A DNA stretch of 28,855 bases, taken from positions 1 through 28,855 of IMG/VR virus record IMGVR_UViG_3300029319_000282. One strand, 5' to 3'. This DNA is from a virus. How positions within the stretch are numbered: the stretch's first letter is position 1; the number at the start of each line of letters is the position of its first letter. Below, in pieces: positions 24,456 to 28,855 of this stretch. A model generated the notes under the pieces. That model saw only the letters and a list, made by a program, of their open reading frames with translations, was not told the origin of the DNA and did not search any database. A program made the translations under genes and the position numbers.

Positions 24456-27400
24456 TTATTCAATTCTAAGTTTCGATTTACCAGGTTCTTGTGATACTAT
24501 ACGTAATGGTGTTGTATCATTCGTTTCTACAGGATTAAAATCACTTGAATATGAGTTTAAAACAGTTGTCTTATTTGTTTGTTTACATCCCTCAAACATC
24601 AAGTTAGCTAATGCGCTAAACTGGTCATATTTTGTATCAAAAGTACTTCTGTTAAATGATGAAGAATATGCGTAATACTTATTATGAACCCCTAATGAAG
24701 CACTTAATGAACTACTATAAAAGTACTTAGCTTCTAAATTATGAGCTGATAATCTTGAACCTGTTAACTGCGGTTGTAATACTTCTTCAAATACATATTC
24801 AGGACCACCTTTAGTTATTGAAGCTGTACCATAAGTATTACCCCAATATCCTTTATGTGAACCAGTATAGTTTAATTTAACAACCGATGGTACATTGAAT
24901 ATCTCCGTAGAGCCTGATATAATACCCTCGTTATCACTTACGCTACCTGTTAAAATTAATGTAGCATCTTTTGCATATTGTGATGCATCAATATGTCCAT
25001 TAAAGTTAGGTTCTTCAAAGCTCATTGAAGTAGTAAGTTTTTGTTTACTTCTTTCGAGTATATTCTGTTTTATTACAAGCCCATACTCAGCTTTAGCTCT
25101 GGCTGGCATCAACTTATCTATTTGTTTAAAAATTATCTGGTCAAAATACTTTATCAACCTCATATAATCCCAAAAACTATTTGGTGATGAATACTTTTGA
25201 AAGTAAGCATTTCTTATCTCGTGTAGTTTTCTATATCTTACATCGTTTATATCTCTTGGGTCACCTATGTATTGGTTGAAATCTAAATCAGCTACAGAAC
25301 GAATAATATCATCATCTATAACATCCGTAGGTGAAAAGAATATACCAACCTTTTGTGAATCAGTTGGTGAAGTGTCTAACAAACTTTTCTCTGCTCTCTT
25401 AGCTGGAAAGCCAGGTATGTGTGGTGATAAACCACCATCTTCTAAACTACTACTTATCACCCTTACTTTTACATTTGATTCTTTCTTAGGTCCTACATTT
25501 GGAACTAACATCTTATCCTCATCTTCTACAGATGCGTAGAAGTTACCTGTAAACCCTTTAGCACTACCTGTTACATTTGTTAGATATATGTCAGCGCTCT
25601 TATCTTGTAATTGTGCATTAGCAGCATTACTTAAATCTTTATTATCATCAAAACTTAATCTGAATAGTAAATCGGTGTACGAAGCTGATGGATGATTTCC
25701 ATTATATGATTTTGGTGAACTAACGTGGTTGTTAAATGCTGACATCGTAAGTGGTGTAGCCCAATATCTAAACTCCATCATAGAACCTGATAAGTAATCA
25801 CCAAAATTAGTAGTTCTGTTACCTATTCTGACAGTATCTGCACTTGAGTAAGAATCATTATAAGATGATGATGCACTACCACTTATAGACATAGTTACTT
25901 CTGAAGAATAATTTATAACACTTCTACCAGCATCATATTTTTTAGCAGCCAAAGTAAACTTAGTAACGTGTGCTTTAGAACCACTATCGGTTGCAAGAGA
26001 ACCACCACTACCAGATTCTCTTGATAACATTACAGAATAAAATTCACCATCATAGAAAGGCATTGTACTTGTAGACATTGATACAAATCCATTTGAGCCT
26101 GATAATTTAAAATCTATAAATGCAACGTTGTCTGTAGTTGTATCATCATCTCTTATACTAATACCCCATTTTTCATCACTACCACTTAGAGCTTGTACTA
26201 AGTTTTGATTAGAAGCCGATACAGAATTAAATCTAAATTCAACTGTATCTGGCTTTCTACCTGTTAAAGTATTGTTATCAAAGAGTGTCTCTATATGTTG
26301 CCCACCTCTAAAGTCTAAGGATTTTGTAAACTTTCTTTTTATATTAAAGGTTTGAACTTGTCCTGGTAATGTAGGTCCTCCATACTCTCTAATATCAAGT
26401 ATAGTAGATGGTATACCAAAAATATTAACCAAACTACGTAATGATTTTACAGTACCCTTTGTCTTTAAAAAGTATGGTATATTATTTAATAATCTTCTTT
26501 GTATCTTCTTACTCATATCCTCAGTAGAATCAACTGAGTATGTAGTGTATGCACTATCTGAGCCTGATTGATATTGTCCATATTTGTATTTAGGTAAATC
26601 GTCTAAATCTTTTCCATTAAATAAATCATAACCAAAACTTTTTCCAATATCTTGAAGTAAATCATTTGAATATCCTTTTTTAGAATCATCAAATGTTTCG
26701 TATAGTTTGGGAATGCTTTCTATATATGTGTAAATCTCATCATACATCTCACCAACCATATCTACAAATTTTAAAAAGTCTCCATTAGAATCATCTTCTC
26801 TAATATACTTTGGAAGTCTACTTACAAGTCTATTTTCATTACCATCATCATAGGTAGATGCACTATATATTTGTCCTGTTCTATCTGAAACACTACCGTA
26901 CCAAGTTGTAAATGCAGAGTTTGATGATGTTATAGGAACATAAGGACTAGCAAATGTACCTGCACCAGTCTTAGGCCACGATGCATCATATCTCGATGTA
27001 CCTAAAAATTCAGAACCACTTTGTATAGATGAACTTTCATTGTAAAGATATTTTTCGTATGGTGAAAACCCTAACTTAAATTCTCTTATTTGTCTATGAT
27101 ACGAATTTAATTCTTTAGCTCTTGAGCCTGTACTTGAGTTCGTAGCCAAAGAAGCTGATAAAGTACTTAGTGATTCTATTTTATCAAATTTATACTTTGC
27201 ATTTTCTAATTTTGTTCTAGCGGAACCAAACACTGTAAAGTTATCGTAATGTTCAAAATCAATATTTAAATCAGCTGAATCTAAACTTGCACTTAATATA
27301 TCAGTTCTGAGTTGATTAGATACATTCGTATCCGTAGTTATTAACTCATTTAAATTTTTATATTCTGTTCCTTTATTATCAAAGAAAGAACCTTGCGTAT

Positions 27401-27917
27401 CTTCTAAGTCAAATTGAGGTTCAAGTAAAAATGTTATATCTGTATCTAATTCATCTTCAGGTACAAGTAAAACTTCTTCCTCAATAGAATCAATCATCTC
27501 TTCAACTACGATAACATTTTCTTTACTTTCATCCGCTGTAAATTCACTATATAATTTTATTAACTTATTTTGGTCATTAACAGATAAGGTATTAGTAATC
27601 AAATATAGATTATCATTTTCTGTTAAAAGATAATGTGATAGTAAATCTAATCTAGCATTTTCAAATTCTACATTAAAAGTTAGTGGTTTTCTTGGATTAG
27701 TTCCTTTATAATCACCATCTTGTGCTTCTAAATCTATACCAGCTTGCTCGAAGCTATCCTCTACAACTATAGTCTCTCTATCAAGTACCTCTACTATCCT
27801 TGAACTAAATGGTGAATAGCTAGGTATTACAGTTGTAGTTTGTCCGCCAACACCTGTTTGGTTAGCAGGTCTCTCATCTATTTCTGGTTCTGGTGCTTTT
27901 CCATCAAATAGTGCCAT
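24456..27917 (-). CDS. Large baseplate protein with tail-protein-I-like region and LamG-like domain
   Basis: This 1153-residue protein has three parts that can be seen. Residues about 364-512 (LPKYIREDDSNGDFLKFVDM, then NIPYFLKTKGTVKSLRSLVN) recall phage tail protein I of the P2 type, which forms baseplate wedges. About 536-760 is a concanavalin/LamG-like sandwich (FRGGQHIETLF, DGEFYSVMLSRESG). About 884-955 (FWDYMRLIKYFDQIIFKQID, then MPARAKAEYGLVIKQNILER) is a block I recall from marine T4-like structural proteins. The first 350 residues are acidic. In the T4 scheme it could correspond to a gp7-sized wedge protein, but I do not claim that. The start is in a TAATG overlap with the upstream stop, with AGGA upstream, so the two are coupled. 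Confidence 0.78.
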   Translation of the reverse strand: MALFDGKAPEPEIDERPANQTGVGGQTTTVIPSYSPFSSRIVEVLDRETIVVEDSFEQAGIDLEAQDGDYKGTNPRKPLTFNVEFENARLDLLSHYLLTENDNLYLITNTLSVNDQNKLIKLYSEFTADESKENVIVVEEMIDSIEEEVLLVPEDELDTDITFLLEPQFDLEDTQGSFFDNKGTEYKNLNELITTDTNVSNQLRTDILSASLDSADLNIDFEHYDNFTVFGSARTKLENAKYKFDKIESLSTLSASLATNSSTGSRAKELNSYHRQIREFKLGFSPYEKYLYNESSSIQSGSEFLGTSRYDASWPKTGAGTFASPYVPITSSNSAFTTWYGSVSDRTGQIYSASTYDDGNENRLVSRLPKYIREDDSNGDFLKFVDMVGEMYDEIYTYIESIPKLYETFDDSKKGYSNDLLQDIGKSFGYDLFNGKDLDDLPKYKYGQYQSGSDSAYTTYSVDSTEDMSKKIQRRLLNNIPYFLKTKGTVKSLRSLVNIFGIPSTILDIREYGGPTLPGQVQTFNIKRKFTKSLDFRGGQHIETLFDNNTLTGRKPDTVEFRFNSVSASNQNLVQALSGSDEKWGISIRDDDTTTDNVAFIDFKLSGSNGFVSMSTSTMPFYDGEFYSVMLSRESGSGGSLATDSGSKAHVTKFTLAAKKYDAGRSVINYSSEVTMSISGSASSSYNDSYSSADTVRIGNRTTNFGDYLSGSMMEFRYWATPLTMSAFNNHVSSPKSYNGNHPSASYTDLLFRLSFDDNKDLSNAANAQLQDKSADIYLTNVTGSAKGFTGNFYASVEDEDKMLVPNVGPKKESNVKVRVISSSLEDGGLSPHIPGFPAKRAEKSLLDTSPTDSQKVGIFFSPTDVIDDDIIRSVADLDFNQYIGDPRDINDVRYRKLHEIRNAYFQKYSSPNSFWDYMRLIKYFDQIIFKQIDKLMPARAKAEYGLVIKQNILERSKQKLTTSMSFEEPNFNGHIDASQYAKDATLILTGSVSDNEGIISGSTEIFNVPSVVKLNYTGSHKGYWGNTYGTASITKGGPEYVFEEVLQPQLTGSRLSAHNLEAKYFYSSSLSASLGVHNKYYAYSSSFNRSTFDTKYDQFSALANLMFEGCKQTNKTTVLNSYSSDFNPVETNDTTPLRIVSQEPGKSKLRIE

Positions 27918-28807
27918 TAGAAATATTCCTCATCTGCTTGTTGTTGTTGGATTGGTGTACCACCACCTGTATTTTCTTCTTCTTGATTAGTATTACCTAA
28001 AGGATTTAATACATCATCTTCTTTTATATTATCAGATTCAGGTTCTGTATCTGTAGTTACATTAGTTTGAGTATTAACTGTATTTGTATTAGTTGCAACA
28101 CCTCGTGTTTGTGTTGTGTAACTTGTAACAAAAGCATTATCTATAGTTAATGTACCACCAACCATACCCTCTGAAAATCCTATATCTGAATCTTGTATTG
28201 TAGCTTTTAACTTGTATGGGTCAGATGAATCAACTTTTATAGTTCCCTCATCTGCATTTCCATCACTACTATTTGGTATGTATGTGTAAACTGGTGTATC
28301 AAACGAGTTGAACGATGAAGAGTAGTTAGTTAATCCATCAGGATCTAAATCTTTAAGTGTAAGTTTTATTTCTTTTTTAGATGGGCTGATTTTAGTTACA
28401 TCATAACCTAACACATCTTCACTTAGTAATCTAATATTATTCGCTTGAGGATTTGCACCAGTATACGTTCTTCCATCACTACCTTGATGTGTATCACCCT
28501 CATAGATTTCACGATCACTATTTAAAAATACAGTTCTTCTTTCACCAGCTCTTCTTCGTAAAAAATTAAGTTTTACTCTATACTTACCAGCTACATAACC
28601 TAAACTTCTTAACACTCTGCCAGGATTAAATGTAAATAATTCACCTGTTTTAAATTCGTTTACACTCTTAGTTGCTGTTTCAATAATATCACCATCATCA
28701 TCTAATACAGTAACTAAAACAAAATCGTTATCATTATTTCCGAAATTTGCATACTCACTTAAATTGGAACCATATATTTGTTTACTATCTGATGAATTTA
28801 AAGGCAT
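27917..28807 (-). CDS. Structural protein with acidic, Gln/Asn/Thr-rich tail
   Basis: This 296-residue protein has an ordered beta-rich first part (about 20-225; FVLVTVLDDDGDIIETATKS, then YRVKLNFLRRRAGE). The second part is a low-complexity tail (about 230-296) with runs of Thr/Asn, Glu and four Gln, ending in DEEYF. No catalytic motif, signal peptide or membrane helix is present. GGAAAGAG precedes the ATG. It overlaps the 1153-residue baseplate gene by one base. It is likely a baseplate component; the disordered tail could contact the next protein in assembly. The family is not recognised. Confidence 0.66.
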   Translation of the reverse strand: MPLNSSDSKQIYGSNLSEYANFGNNDNDFVLVTVLDDDGDIIETATKSVNEFKTGELFTFNPGRVLRSLGYVAGKYRVKLNFLRRRAGERRTVFLNSDREIYEGDTHQGSDGRTYTGANPQANNIRLLSEDVLGYDVTKISPSKKEIKLTLKDLDPDGLTNYSSSFNSFDTPVYTYIPNSSDGNADEGTIKVDSSDPYKLKATIQDSDIGFSEGMVGGTLTIDNAFVTSYTTQTRGVATNTNTVNTQTNVTTDTEPESDNIKEDDVLNPLGNTNQEEENTGGGTPIQQQQADEEYF

Positions 28808-28814
28808 CTCTTTC

Positions 28815-28855
28815 CTAATCTGCTTTTACTACTATAGGACCTGAAGAAAGTTCTC
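28815..28855 (-). CDS. C-terminal end of an upstream gene, cut by window edge
   Basis: One minus-strand frame reads ELSSGPIVVKAD and then TAG at 28815-28817, seven bases before the next ATG, with the ribosome-binding site in between. This spacing matches the other genes in the block. Only 12 residues are visible, so no product can be given. Confidence 0.45.
   Translation of the reverse strand, partial: ELSSGPIVVKAD

Overview
The window is a stretch of an AT-rich tailed-phage genome, most likely a marine T4-like (myovirus-type) phage. Support comes from a recombination nuclease of the gp47/gp46 type, a toprim primase and a PD-(D/E)XK nuclease lying beside contractile-tail structural genes; from giant tail-fibre genes; from an S74 fibre chaperone; and from two 2OG-Fe(II) oxygenases of the kind often seen in marine T4-like phages. 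The host cannot be identified. A secreted-protein signal peptide at the left edge looks like those of Bacteroidota or Marinimicrobia, but that is only a hint. No tRNA, CRISPR array or insertion sequence was seen.

Almost everything is on the minus strand and reads from right to left, with tight spacing and many ATGA, TAATG or longer overlaps. Right to left the layout is: (1) a baseplate/tail block (28855 to 21729): the tail end of one gene, a 296-aa protein, a 1153-aa protein with a tail-protein-I-like region and a LamG-like sandwich, a 210-aa protein and two paralogous 341/326-aa structural proteins; (2) a short HExxH peptidase; (3) a DNA block: PD-(D/E)XK nuclease, toprim primase, and a single polypeptide joining Mre11/SbcD (gp47) to Rad50/SbcC (gp46); (4) a lone plus-strand ribbon-helix-helix gene; (5) an adhesin block: a 2831-aa fibre with PKD domains, fibre repeats and an S74 chaperone, then a 1531-aa fibre ending in a Hint (hedgehog/intein) domain; (6) two overlapping 2OG-Fe(II) oxygenases; (7) a GH108-type endolysin; (8) a P-loop kinase of the zeta-toxin type; (9) a secreted protein cut by the left edge.

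Three points stand out. The 1531-aa fibre ends in a Hint domain with the N-terminal Cys and TxxH motif but without the terminal His-Asn of inteins, so it may cleave or form a thioester without splicing. The P-loop kinase and the HExxH peptidase lie 20 kb apart and are unrelated, yet share a 10-residue N-terminus ending in LxE that looks like a T4 capsid-targeting sequence; they may be packaged and injected. The gp47-gp46 fusion carries a His-to-Gln change in the first metal motif of its nuclease half.

Gaps between genes are all short (125 bases at most). They hold ribosome-binding sites and a few weak promoter-like or hairpin sequences.
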